Below, in pieces: positions 34,120 to 46,297 of a stretch of 64,000 nucleotides of DNA. Numbering within the stretch: position 1 is the stretch's first letter; every line of letters begins with the position of its first letter. The DNA comes from Paramarasmius palmivorus. Its lineage: Eukaryota > Basidiomycota > Agaricomycetes > Agaricales > Marasmiaceae. Below the pieces are notes generated by a model. That model searched no databases. It was not told the origin of the DNA and worked only from the letters and a program-made list of their open reading frames with translations. The stretch is from contig JAYKXP010000010.1 in assembly GCA_037176845.1 (NCBI GenBank), positions 124,001 to 188,000 on the forward strand, in the 5' to 3' direction. The translations under genes were made by a program, and so were the position numbers.

Positions 34120-36813
34120 ATGTCCTTTTTCCAGGGATCCTCCCATTTCGCTATCCGGGGCGGAAGTTTTACAGCTGTCGCAGGAGATCAGCATGTCTAT
34201 CATGTTCGCGGAAACCTAGTCCGACATTTAGACCACAAGAAGCGAAATATGACGCCTTGGGACCAGGTGGGTTATCCGCTTGTTGTAGAGTGACTTCCTC
34301 CGCTAAAATTAGTACTATAGTATCAAGAAATTGCGACCGGAAAAGTATACCTCAAGCGGAAGATCGCAGAGAGCTCGGTTAAGAGATGGGATGTAAAGGG
34401 TTGGGAGAGAATCGATGCTCATCAAACCATACACACTGCTAGTATTCGTGGTGAAGACAAGGAGGCAGAGTTTCTACATGTTCAATATCGTGGGAATAGT
34501 GCCATCAAGGTAAGGAAACCTATTTCGCCCAGTTTTCGGAAGTGCCTGCCGTTGATCATACTGCGTCTGTGCAGGCCTATATACAAGATTTTCATACCTT
34601 TTCTACCATAAAGTGAGCGCAATGACCTGTGATAAACTCCATATATGTTGAACACATCGCAACTTTCTAGGGATGTCAATACCATTCAACTATTTGGCTA
34701 CAACAGCTGGGACGCACTGCCTGCGCTGATATTTTATGACGGTAAATCACATTCAACCCGTCGTGTTGAGATAATAATGCTAATATTCTTTGAATAATCG
34801 GGCCAGCACTCGTTCCAGTAACGCATGTATTTGAACGAAATGGTTTCTCGCCTATTTTATTTACTTATTTTTCCTATCAGGTAAGTATACGCAAGAATTA
34901 AAAATGCTATTATCACTAAGATCAGGACTGTTGTCTAAGTGTCTTTGCAGGCAGTGATAGCGCAAGGATTAGACAACGGGTTGGTGCGTTGACCATGCTA
35001 GTGTTCATCTATGTCTACAAACAATGTTAAGGAAGCCTGTAGATGTTAGGTCAACTCTTAATTGATCCAAGGGACGGCAAATTACGCACAGGCCTCCTCG
35101 TTGATGGTTTCAGATACAGTCTCTATGATTTCGGACAGATGCACACTTTACCCAGTGACAATTGTCCTTCTCCAGTGTCCCTCCAGACATACACCAGCAC
35201 TCAGGACCTTGTCGAATATTTGATTGGTATTCTCACTATCGATATCATCCTTGATGGAATACGCTGGTCCTATAGTGTCACTTCTAATTGGCTCAATGAC
35301 AAGGACGTTAAGGTTATGCTGTCATCCCTAGCTGGTACCATTCACCACAGGACCTCTTTCGAGGTCATTGCTTGATGTCCGGGAGACAAGGAACGATGGC
35401 ATTATGAGCTCTGGAAACAAAGGTCGAACATGCCGGCTGTTATGCATGAAAATGTAGTTGAGATGGAAGATGGATTGACGAGGTGCGTCCTGTGTGACTC
35501 GAAGGTATTCATTCTTGAGCTGACAGCCAGACAGGTTTATGTTTATCCTTTCCGATATTGCAGGCCTGCAGTGGTTTGCGCTATATTACCGTATACTCCC
35601 CATCAATGCGTGGATATACTTGGCAACTGCATGGTTATCACATGCTCACAACTTCGCTAGCCATTTCAGCACGCGAAAGGACGATTGGGAGGAATATGGT
35701 AGTGCTGGCCATATCTATCTTATGGATGTAAACACTTACCAGAGACACAGGAATGCTAAATCGGCTTTGGCTCGTCTTTGAACGTAGACAAGAGGAGACA
35801 TACATTTCCACCGACATTCGTCGAGAAATTCCGGCAGACATGCCGGTATATCTCTTCATTCGACCAATCCCTCGCCCTGCCGACGACAAGAAGAGATGGG
35901 ATGATTGGCTGAGAGCAACGAAGTACTACTGGTCATTTGATGCTTTAGGGACGGAGGAAATGTCACAGGAAGAGTACCTCAGCTTGGGACTCCCTTCATT
36001 GGAGTGTTCTGCGGAAGTCGTACAATCCTGGTGGAGCTCTCAAACCTATGATGCAATCGAACTGTTGCACCGTTCTCAAGGCTTCGATCCTACTTCACTC
36101 GACCTAGCTATGTTTTTGAATCACCAAATTCTGGAAGTTGCCGGTGCTGAGGTTCGTTTTGAAGAAGCTGACAATGACGGTAAGCACCGGGCACCCCGAG
36201 TTCTCGTGTGTCGGTTGCTTTCTCATAGTCCTCAGGTGTCTGCGGTTTGGATCTCAACGGTTACCAACCGGAGCACGCTTTTGTTTCAAACAGCAACGAA
36301 GATGAGGATGACTCAGATGAAGAGGTAATTCTGTACCCTCGTTTAGACTCCTCGACAATTGCCAATACTACCTACTTAAGTTCGTGCTGAATATATGTAT
36401 GAATGTAATTACAACAGCAAACTTCTAGACACCACACTTCTAGCGGATGGTGCTCTTTCTTTCTTATTTTCGTTGTCGATGTTTGGATCGTTATGGTGAA
36501 TAAAACGTGTTATAACTTACATGCAATGCCCATCTCTGACATTCCCCAACAAGTAATACATTTTATTCCATCTTTAGCAAGTCACTCCATTCTACCCACA
36601 ATTGCGGAATTGTGCACACAGCAGGAAATGTAATCTGGCTGTGGGTCTATGCAGTATCTGAGTTCTGCTTCCATCTAACAGGCCACTGTGCCGATCGTTC
36701 GTACCGGTCCGTTTAAATTACGGTATGCTAAGCGGAGAGTCTGGCAAGGACGACTACCTTTGGTACAACAATGGAATCGTATCCTCGCAGCCCACGGAGG
36801 ATGTGGAGTATGA
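34120..36813 (+). pseudogene. uncharacterised agaricomycete-type gene with an in-frame TGA
   Basis: ATG 34120 starts MSFFQGSSHFAIRGGSFTAV then AGDQHVYH, a start pattern I associate with a family of basidiomycete proteins of unknown role. Exons then read KVYLKRKIAESSVKRWDVKG, DVNTIQLFGYNSWDALPALI, LGQLLIDPRDGKLRTGLLVD, SPVSLQTYTSTQDLVEYLIG, LSDIAGLQWFALYYRILPIN, AWIYLATAWLSHAHNF, RREIPADMPVYLFIRPIPRP and RLPLVQQWNRILAAHGG, with stop at 36811-36813. The frame continues cleanly on both sides of a TGA at 35373-35375 (..SFEVIA stop CPGDKERWHYELW..). CGA to TGA would explain it. No intron removes it. The rest is open, so decay is recent, or the codon is polymorphic or edited. Confidence 0.55.
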
Positions 36814-37051
36814 TTCCAAGGAAATTGACTGCGGGGAGAAGTTTGACTTGGATAACTTGTAAACGATAGCAAAATGTACTATTTATCATGCCTATTTATC
36901 GCAATGTACACCATTGACATCTTGAAATGTTATGGCGCTTGAGAATTATAGCGAAGTAGCTCACTATTCGCAGCTCCGAAGAGAACCGATGATGCGCTCT
37001 TTATTGCCTTGATTCCGATGTTTGTACACTGACTTGGTTTACACGAACCCT

Positions 37052-38432
37052 TTACGCACTATCCGGAGCAGTGATGGCAGGATCTATATCTGGAATATTC
37101 ACTTCTTTCCCGTTACCGACCCACTCCTTCTCCAACCTAACACAATTATCAACGGAATCGATTATCGTCTGGAGAACGCGAGTCAGTATTCATAGTCACG
37201 GTGACGCAACATATCTCACCTCTTCAAAGGTACGGAAATCTGAGAGTTTCATCCCGAGAACCTCTTCCACCCTTGCAAAGTCTACAGGGAACAAAGGCGG
37301 AAACTTGGGAGGATTCCTCTTAATCACTCGGTCCGCCAGCTCTGGCCTTCTCTCCTTGATGACATTGACTGCCTTTGTCCAGTCTGCTGCGTGAGGTGAG
37401 ACCAATACCAATCGCTTCCTTCCAACTGTGGATGTCGGAGCTGAATGGGTGGTCGCAAGTACATGTGCTTTGGCCAGGTCCCTGACATCGACATAGAGCG
37501 GAACCATGACTTGGCCAAACTTTCCATCGGGCTTTAATAAATGCCACATGATAATGGTCGAGCTTCCAAAATTTGGATCAGGCATGTAGAACTCGGATGG
37601 CCAAGGACCGTAAACGATCGGGGACGCGACTAGAAATTGTAATTCGTCACTTGATGAGCGGGAACCACCGATACATGGAAGAGATGGACGCACGAACAGT
37701 GACCTCGACGTGTGGGTGAGCTTCCGCCCATTCCCAGATTGCTAGTTCACTGTATTTCTTTCCTGCAGAGTATACGGTAAACCAGTCTGTGTTGCTAAGG
37801 GCAGCCTCCTTGGTAATCGGGTTCCAGTCTGCCTAGAAAGTCAAGGATGTCACATGTAGTCTTAAAAACAAACGTACCGTCGTGATTGAATGTGCCTCGA
37901 GGGTTCATCACGGCAGCAACAGCACCCGTGACCACGATGTGCTTTACTCCAGCTGCTTCTGCTTGCTTGATGATATTCATAGATGCATCCACCGTTCCCT
38001 GAGGAAGATCAGAATATAGCACATACGAATGAACCAAAGACTAACAGTGATCATTTTCTCCACTTCCTCATTCTGAGCAGGAAAGTATACCGCAACGTGA
38101 ACGACGGCAAAGACACCCTCGAGCACACCGCTGAAGTCGTCCTTAGTGAGGTCGTGCAACTCGGCGACTTCAAGACGACCACTATGCGATGTAAAGGACC
38201 TTCGCAGAGATTCGATTTTTCCTCTTCTTACGACTCTAATTGGTGCAGTCAGTATCATGCTTTGAGTTGAAGCGACGTGACTCACGCCCGAACGTTAAAG
38301 CCTGCCACTAAAAGTTGCTCGCAGACATGAGCACCAACATATCCAGAGGCGCCAGTGATCTTGAAGGCATAGAGTGAGAGGAATGCTCCTTTGCTTTGCA
38401 ACCAATGAACGCACCAAGACTGTTTTCGTCAT
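37052..38432 (-). CDS. NAD(P)-dependent epimerase/dehydratase (dihydroflavonol-reductase-like SDR)
   Basis: ATG 38432 gives MTKTVL. A 55-bp intron (38360-38414) joins it to ITGASGYVGAHVCEQLLVAG, the dinucleotide-binding Rossmann start. Then come VVRRGKIESLRRSF, VFAVVHVAVYF, AAGVKHIVVTGAVAAVMNP, and the catalytic YxxxK in DWFTVYSAGKKYSELA. ASPIVYGPWPSEF, VPLYVDVRDLAKAHVLA and VLGMKLSDFRTFEE follow. A last intron leads to TIIDSVDNCVRLEKEW and a stop at 37052-37054. These are extended short-chain dehydrogenases that reduce aldehydes or ketones with NAD(P)H; the substrate is unknown. About six exons, intact. Confidence 0.85.
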
Positions 38433-38936
38433 GACTGCAACCTATTGAGCTTGACTCGATGACGGTTCCTTTTAACGAAAGGAGCGTGGGTAAGGGCAGC
38501 AAGCTTGTTCACGAAGTACTACTCAGTCAAAGTATAGTCCATCGGTAATACTTGCCGTGGATCACTGTGCCAGTAAAGCACGCGATCATCCACTCATTGT
38601 AAGTACATAACTGTTCACCTTCTTGGGGAAGGAGAATAAGCCATTTTGTCCCATAAATAGGCTGACATGACTCACATTCTTAGTCTTTGCTCAATTCGAT
38701 ACAACCTCGATGTTCCCGTTACACGGACTGGGTTCAGACCAAGTTCAAACCATCCGCTTTGTCCGGGCCGGAGACGAATCCGCAGTTCTGAGTTGACCTC
38801 CGTTTAACCGATTGTCGAGTTGAATAGAAGGGCAGACAATCAAACTACTACGTGTTCGAACAGCGAAGGATTTCGATTCCTACATTACTTCCACAACATA
38901 AGTTGGTACACTGTTCTTATTGAGAACCCATGAACC
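38433..38936. other. intergenic, no gene seen
   Basis: A 500-bp gap between the upstream region of the reductase gene and the end of the F-box gene. No open frame of interest. Confidence 0.4.
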
Positions 38937-40698
38937 CTATGGCATCGGTAGAAGGTCAGCGTCAGACCAAAATGTACAGTAAACACCCACTAGGAATTCA
39001 TCGTCATTTACGATCAGCCGCCTCATTCCGGGTGCAGCCTCCAGTATACCTCTTGCTTCCTCGATTCCCATAACCCAATGCTGCTCCTTTCGATTCTTGC
39101 GCTGCGTGCGCAGCTCAAATCGACCTTTGAGCAGCTTCGGAACATTATGCGCATATTGCATGAATGTATTTTGCTGTTCCTCATAGTCAGCTGCGGCCAA
39201 CACCACAAATCACGCATAGCGCGCTCACCAATCCACCTCTAGAGGTCGCCACACTCATCTCCTCCAGCTTCCCACAGTTTTCCAACAACCGCTTCAACGC
39301 CCGCTTTCTCACAAACCCCGCTCTCAAATCCAAAATACGCAACGTGCTTGCGTGTTTATCTGCAAGATGGTCGATGAGGAGGTCCCAGCTTTGTTTTGGT
39401 TTCGGATTACGCGTTCGGAGCTGGTAGAAGGGATAATAGCTCAACCGTTCGAGTGGGCAGAGAGATATAACGTGTTTGATCCATTTGCAGATGTCGTAAG
39501 TCTTGAGGCGAGGGAACTTGGAAGTTCTCGTTTACTTCTCTGTATCGCAGGGTAAATGATTTGAGCGTTTGAAGTGGCGTAAATGTGGTTGCTAGCTTCC
39601 AAGACGGCTTGAAGAGAGGGTAATCAGGAAAAACGATAGGCAGGGCGGAAAAATTGCGTACTAGATTTGAGAACCAACGCGCCGCGAAATCATACTCCAG
39701 AGAGAGTTCCTCGAGATGTGGCAGTTGTGACAGGATGCCAAATGTGTGATCGTCGGACGGGATGAATAGACATCCAAGTGTTAACGACCGCAATTTTTGA
39801 AGACGCTTCAAAGATCGTTCGATGGTTGCGTCCAGGACCTGATAGTTACGAGATGGATATAGGGAGAAACTCTAAGAGCTGAGTCTCAGTAAAAAAAATT
39901 TCAGAGGAAAACGGTATCTTGAGCTCACCCGGATCTGCAACTCCCTCAGTTCACTACACCGTCCCACATGCTCAACCCAGTCAAATCTTCCGCCATGAAG
40001 TTCGATTAAAGCCACTTTGCGAAGCTGCGAGTTCAACAAGAGTTCGGGTTTGATTCCATTCGATTCGGCCAAGCCCCAAGCGATAGAGTTGAGTGTGAGT
40101 TCTCGAAGGTTTTCAGCAAGATCCCGAAGCTGGTACAATCGAAGTGCTTCTACAGCAGACCCTGCACTGATTTCTGGTTCATTGTCCCAGAAAAAATCGG
40201 TAACGTTGAATGTGATAGAGTCGATATTGTGGAATACGTGCTGAAAAGCGTTGATGAAGGTGTCCGACTGGAGGTTGGGGTCGACGAAGGTACCTGAATG
40301 AGTAGATGATCACCAGATGGATCTTCGTTGTTCAGAGAAAGCGGACGCACCTCGCAAGATTATCCTCTTGACCCGATGTCGGTTACGTGGTAGACACGCT
40401 GAGGTCAAGGCTTTCTCTGCATCCAACTACTCAAGTATACACTGTCTCCGTCAGAGTTACATCGAGCACAGCAGTGTAGCCCACATACACGATTGACTAT
40501 TGCATATGAACGTCTTCCTGGTCCCATATGCCTCCCAATCTCCAAATCCAGCGTTTTGTACAATATCGTAGAAGCCGTGTTGTTCACCTCTCGGTCGAGC
40601 AAGCAACATGTCGCCAGCGTTTTCGGGTCTTGTTCGAGGGCGCTGATAATTTGCTCAACAATTTCGAATGGGAGGAAAATTCCAGATGATGGTTGCAT
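38937..40698 (-). CDS. F-box-like protein
   Basis: ATG 40698 starts MQPSSGIFLPFEIVEQIISA then LEQDPKTLATCCLLDREVNN, a degenerate F-box at the extreme N terminus. Downstream exons carry RVKRIILRG, NIDSITFNVTDFFWDNEPEI, LAENLRELTLNSIAWGLAES, LQKLRSLTLGCLF and LPHLEELSLEY, leucine-rich segments. The last exons encode SWDLLIDHLADKHASTLRIL and ARGILEAAPGMRRLIVNDDE, ending at 38937. Several short introns are needed and I did not fix each edge. A typical agaricomycete F-box architecture, on the same strand as the BTB gene 135 bp upstream. Confidence 0.65.
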
Positions 40699-40833
40699 TG
40701 CCGGGCTAGAGTAGAAATGCCTCCGCAAAGCTGAGCGCTTGATAAAGGTGTTATTGGAAGCAAGTACATAGCAAGATAGATTATGATACAGTATGCGGAT
40801 TGTATACATGTCCACTTAGAAAATACTACGGGT

Positions 40834-42311
40834 TCAAATAATCTTCCCATGTTTCACTAGCTCCTCCACCTTGTCCGAAAAGCATTGAAGACACCTTACC
40901 GAACTGCCACACTGTTGTTCTCTCCGTTCACATGTCTTTGGTACATGCCGCAAAACCTCCCGCGACGCGGTCGGGAATCCCTCGCCCTCTCTTCCCACAT
41001 TCCGAATCGTCATATCTAACACAACACGACCGAATGCATTTTGAGGCTGAGGCATCCATCCAAGTTCGTCGTATCTGCGCGCTTCCTTGATACAGCATGA
41101 TCTGCACCTCCTTTCTGCTCCACATCTTGATTCTACCTGATGACAAGCCTTTGGAACCTTCGTTAGGACTGTGGTATTTGAGCGAAGACGAGCATCGAGA
41201 ATCGCTCGTATGACCATTCGCTGAACTTCGATTGATATGGGGCTGATGACATATGGGGCGGGCGTTGGCTGGCTCGTTGTTTCCGTTTCCGTTGCAAGGT
41301 CAGAGTCTTGTGAACGAGGATATTTCAATATCCTCTGTGGAAGATGGTGAAGCGGCTGGAGAGAGAGCTTGAATAATGGTACTTACCATGACTATTTGAT
41401 TTTGGTTCATCTGCCGATACGAACACTGTTTCGAGTTCTGATTCCTCGCGTTCCACGACCCGTGTCCCTTCCGACTTCCCCAAGTCCTCCGGCTGCACAT
41501 CCAGCCCAGCTACTGATGGCGAGTACGTTGCCAGTTCATCTGCAAAAAGTAGTTCGATAATCTCGGTAACGATTGAACCTTCGGACCTCTCATCTTCATC
41601 GAGGTCAATAACCCTCATCTCCCTCGCATATCTAGCTCGTGCATGGTATACACGAATGGTGAAAGCCAGTCCAATTTTTCCTGCATCGTCCAAAGTAATG
41701 TCCTCATCGGTCCTGACCATGTCCTCTAATCCTGGCCGGTACCACGATGATACCCCATACTTGGAGCCCAGCGCGACTTTTTCAACGGGAGAAGCTATAA
41801 ACTGGCCAGCTTGGGCGCAGATATCTGCGGCAACCTGACGAAAGCCCCATTTCGTTGCGAGGTCGAGTGCTGGGATCAAGGTATCGAGCGATAAAGGTGT
41901 TGCAGGATGGATATCAGAGAACATACGAGAGCTGCTTGTATCAGCACTGTATTTTCAATTGCAGAAGCCGAAAAACACTCACTAAGGCTGTAAAATGACA
42001 CTCAAAAACGCCTCGAATTCCCTCTTCGTACAATCCTGCAAAACAACTGGGGCATTTGCTGTAAGTATCGCCGGATAGAGCTCCTGGAACCTCTCGCTTG
42101 TAGGAAAGACATTATCAGGTATTTGGAACAGTTCGTCGTCCACCTAAATATCTATAGATGAGTTATGTTCAGCCTGGCGTTCTCGAGAACCTGTCCTCAC
42201 CTGGAAAACACTCAACCGCAAGTAGAAATGCTGGTTAGGAGTGCAGGTTTTCGTCTTATGATCCGATATGGAGTCTTCAGTTTTGTTAAGCGTACTCAGG
42301 TTCCTCGTCAT
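40834..42311 (-). CDS. BTB/POZ-domain protein with duplicated C-terminal Cys motif
   Basis: ATG 42311 opens MTRNLSTLNKTEDS. The next exon has the BTB core VDDELFQIPDNVFPTSERFQ and LQDCTKREFEAFLSVILQP. The following exon has LDTLIPALDLATKWGFRQVA and KYGVSSWYRPGLEDMV, the helical part of basidiomycete BTB proteins. Joining CATG/GTAAGT to CACAAG/ACTCTG (about 85 bp) continues the frame as DSDLATETETTSQPTPAP. Two similar Cys-rich units follow, VPKACHQVESRCGAERRCRS-C and VPKTCERREQQCGSSVRCLQ-C, stop at 40834. BTB domains dimerise and can recruit Cullin-3. The repeated C-x6-C-x5-C-x2-C unit may bind metal and is unusual. Confidence 0.7.
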
Positions 42312-43232
42312 CTTATTCGGTGAGCGTTTAAGATTACAACAGCGTGCATGATGGGGCGCTGGCAGATGCCATGACTCTGAGCTTCTGTTGTCACAATTCC
42401 CATGGGTCCGTAGTACAAGGCTTCGCCAGAGTCACGACAACTGAATAGAGATCCTTGGAACTCTGATATGTTGTGCTTTGTCGGCAAACGAGGGTGGATC
42501 GTATGTAGTTGGTGGTGATGAAGAAAGAGAAGACTAGCCGAAAACTAAGACTCGATCTCGGAAGTCCGGCTGTTCGGCGGTCCGGGCGGGCTCGTAAAAT
42601 AACGGTTAGCCCAGCTCTTTCTGGAAACAGGCAGATCGGTACCTGGACTACTTGTCCTACCTGAGAAAGTCGACGAGCTACTCGATCAACGGCTTATCGC
42701 AGTCGAACTGACCGGAAATTTAAACGACAAACTGCAAAAAGAAATGATACTAATATTTAGTTCTGAGGGCGAGGCGATTGATTAGTGGATTCGGTTGCTT
42801 TCCCTATCCTGTTCTCCTGTTAGATGGTCGCTGCGAGTCGAAGCTACTCTGCGCCCGTTGCTTTTGGATACGTTGGCATGTGCTAGACGTTAGTGTGAAC
42901 ACGGGGAGGAAGTTGCTGTCGCCGGTCGGGACAGCAAGATGGTGGAGGATTCTCACACTTGCTGTTCTCCTCTTCTGTTACTAGCCTCTACTTAAATTTA
43001 CTCGTCATGTTGAGCAACAGTCTTGATATGAGCCTCTGAAGGGTTGGAGGTTTGAATTGGAGATTGACGCATGATTACCATGGTGGAGGGTGACACAAGT
43101 GCCTCTATCTCTCCTCAACAACACTAGTCACAGGTAGGTATGAACAACTAGTTGGCTTATCCCCACGTACGAGCAAGAGACACGAAGCATAGCGAGAGAA
43201 AGCATATCTCCCCAATCATTTCTAACCCCCAA
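42312..43232. other. intergenic, no gene seen
   Basis: About 900 bp with one plus-strand open frame (42778-42984) lacking any recognisable feature. Confidence 0.4.
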
Positions 43233-43781
43233 TCAAACAATATTGACTTGTACGCTATCATACTGCACTGTAGGTACAAGCACGGCCTAGCACCAATCCA
43301 TTAACATACGTCACTATATCACCAAAGGAGACACTCACCCCAACCAAGTTAAAATGTACCATATCAATCTGTGCTGGTCCCTTGTCCAAGTTCGCCGGAA
43401 TTTGAACAGTAAAGTTCTGAAAAGGAGGGTGTACCCCAGAGCCTGGGAGTGACTGAGGGTTGAAAGGACCGTTGTACAGAATGTCAGTAGCTCCCAGGAA
43501 GCCGTTAGTTTCGGGGTCGCTGCAAGTGCCACCTGTCCACGAGCAGCTTTTGATTCCGAGGACGACGGACACTTCAAGGGCGCTGGATATGAAGTTCTGC
43601 CGGGATGGGATTATTAGAAGCCTGGATAGAGGGTAGAAGGGCTTACAGGACGGTCAACTTCGATGGTGAAGCTGGAGCCGGCAGGGATATTAGTGCCCAT
43701 AGTGGGAGCAGCGATGATGGCCCTTTGGGCAGCGGCGGTTGCAGCGAGGGCGAGTGAAAAAGCTGCGCTAGCGAGTTTCAT
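43233..43781 (-). CDS. small secreted protein
   Basis: Three exons from ATG 43781. A signal peptide (MKLASAAFSLALAATAAAQ) is followed by APTMGTNIPAGSSFTIEVDR and VVLGIKSCSWTGGTCSDPET. DILYNGPFNPQSLPGSG, PPFQNFTVQIPANLDKGPAQ and the last exon AVLVPTVQYDSVQVNIV follow, with TGA at 43233-43235. About 147 residues, with two close Cys in the mature part. The pattern matches a common basidiomycete family of small secreted beta-rich proteins without assigned function. Confidence 0.75.
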
Positions 43782-43840
43782 TGTCTTAGAGAAAGAGAAG
43801 AGTGCTGGATTGTGTATGCCGTCCCAATCCAGATGCAAGC

Positions 43841-43850
43841 CTTTTATAAG
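43841..43850 (-). promoter_or_regulatory. TATA box of the secreted-protein gene
   Basis: CTTATAAAAG on the minus strand, 60 bp upstream of ATG 43781, suggests strong TATA-driven transcription. Confidence 0.5.
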
Positions 43851-45075
43851 TTCAAGGAAATACACATTCCGCGAAGGACCGTCAACATCGGTTCGGAGAG
43901 TTCAATGCGGAATGGAGTTGTTATATTGTCATGGCTTTCAGAGACTATAACGGCGACAGATTGAATTAATTATGTACCAGCCATTGGGTACCGCACACGC
44001 ACCAGTCAAGTTGTTGGCGCTCTGAACCAAGTGATCACAGTTCTGTCCATTGATAACCAGGTACCAGGGCTAAGTTACGATTCCAAAGTTACGATTCCAA
44101 GTACGAGCTGCACTGAGAGAGAGAGCTCTCTACCATCGTACGTCTTGAAGTTGCGACTTGGCTTTTATGAAGGTGAGGCCGAGCTTCCTTGGAGCTTCCT
44201 GGATACCCGAATTAGTCAAAATCTCTTTTCTTGGGTTCTTTTGCCAACCTACATTGAGGGACATAGAACTCACGCGATCCTTTGCTTGCAATTGCGCCGT
44301 CAATGATCAGTGTCATGATGGAGGAGAGGCAAGTCAACTCAGGGTCGGCTCAGGAAGTTGAACTTGTTCTGCCTGGTCCACGGTTCCCCACCCGTGCGTG
44401 ACGCGTGATCTTGGACCAAACCATTACCTTCAATTTCTATTCCTTCCCCAGGCCTAGAATTTAAAAGCACACTCTACGTACAACTGGCAGACCCTCAAAC
44501 CGACGTACTGAAAGCCAACTCGGATGTCCTCTTGAGGCCTCGCGGTCTGCTCTACCCTTTCCCTCGAAGACACATCAGAGATCTAGGTATCAAGCTGTTG
44601 ACGAGGTAGTTACCGTTATGTGTCATCATCTCTTAAGAAATGTAATGAACACTCGGTGAGCGGTGATTCTAATCTTCTTCATTCTGATGCTGAGCGTCTG
44701 ATAGAGCCTCTCGACTAAGTTCTACTGTGCAACATTGGAATGTGCATTGTTCGAAACCGACATGGTATCAAATTCAGAGCTCAGAGCCCATGCTATCTAT
44801 TACCTCAACGGTGTTGAAGAAGCTGGTACGTCGCCACCTGGATGTTCGATTCTCAAGCTAACCCTGCTTTCCTTCACAAAGAACATGTCTCTACGCGGAA
44901 GAACGAACATCTATTCTTATCTTTTACATATGGTTGAATACAAAAAAACCCAGTAAACACGGGACGCCTCAAGGCTCGAATGGATGCATCTGCTTTCGGA
45001 CGACAGGTAGCTGCTTCATATCGGCCACGCTTTCCCATATAAATGCGACGTTATCGTATAGCTGGGTCGTCTCAA
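43851..45075. other. intergenic, no supported gene
   Basis: Two short plus-strand open frames (44031-44306, 44735-44956) have no family features. Nothing else is seen. Confidence 0.35.
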
Positions 45076-46179
45076 ATGTCCGCCCAGAGAATATACATTA
45101 TCTCTCACCCTCGCTCCCGGTGCAACCTCCTCTTCCGGCTCCTCAGTAGCCATCCATCTGTCGCAGCTACGCCGCCATTTCAGTTCCTCCTTGCGTGTAG
45201 CTCAGGACCAGAATATCAAGGTCCCGAGAGGTCCCCACAGGTGAACGATGGGAATACCTCTGAGCAGACGTATCAAGAAGCCTTTGATCTGCTTAGGGGG
45301 AGTGTTGAGGATATCGAGGTGGCTGTAAGCCCTCTCTTTTTCTTTAGACGGTTACCTTGAACCTCATAGACTATATCTAGGGAAAGATACCTTTGGCCAT
45401 GGAGCACCCACAATATATCGTACCTCATGATAATGTCGATACAGGCGCCAAGTTCCCCAGTCCTCGCAATCGTACAGGCCCAGTCGAACCACCTGTGATC
45501 ACGTTCAATGGCACAACCGATACAAAGACGAATCCAACTTGTCTTCCAGATGCTTTCCTTTCCAACTTCACACCTATCATAACAATCCGACACCCAGCAA
45601 GAGTGTTACCATCGTACATCCGAGCAACATTCAAGTCCAAGATGGCGTCTGAGTTTACATCCCTCGACGAGGAAGGAAAAGCTCTATTTTTACACAAATT
45701 TGAGAAGGCAGCTAGGTTTAGATGGGATCGGATTATTTTCGATTCGCTCGCAGGGAAGGGAAAGGTGAGGATAGTCGTGGATGGAGACAAGTTAGCACGA
45801 GATCCAAAGGGGCAGATGAAAGTGTTGTGTGACGCATTGGGGATTGATTCCAGGGATGGGAACATCAAGTTTACATGGGGAAATGAGGATGGTAGGAAGG
45901 GAGGTGATCATGGGTGGATGTCGGAAGATCTTAAGGAGGCGTTTTTTGGGAGCCTGCGCAAGTCTACGGGGGTGGTTGAGGATAAGGTGTGTCGTTCCTG
46001 ATCTAGGAGCTACTTTCGCTGATTACAAGTGTTGGTAGCGTTTGGATGATCCGGTAGACGTTGCAAAGGAGAGGTTTCAGTGGGCTGAAGAGTGGGGAGA
46101 AGAACTAGCATCGTATATGGAAGATATGGTCCAGGGTGCGGTGGAGGATTATGAGTACTTGCGTCAATTTGCGATATGA
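45076..46179 (+). CDS. sulfotransferase-like P-loop protein
   Basis: ATG 45076 gives MSAQRIYIISHPRSRCNLLF, with HPRSRCNLLFRLL in the position of the 5'-phosphosulfate-binding loop of sulfotransferases. Exon 2 (after an intron from about 45326 to 45380) contains GKIPLAMEHPQYIVPHD and FTPIITIRHPARVLPSYIRA, the 3'-phosphate-binding RxPxxxxxS-type motif. A second intron before RLDDPVDVAKERFQWAEEWG leads to the end YEYLRQFAI, TGA 46177-46179. The family transfers sulfate from PAPS in characterised members, but many fungal relatives are untested. A decayed copy lies at 54334-55287. Confidence 0.7.
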
Positions 46180-46297
46180 TTGGATGGCTTCAAACAAGAG
46201 TGCTTTGAACTATGTTGATTAGATGCAAACCTCTGAATCCTTACTACTATGGTACACGACAATCACGAGTAACTATGGAGCACTACTGAGCATCCTC

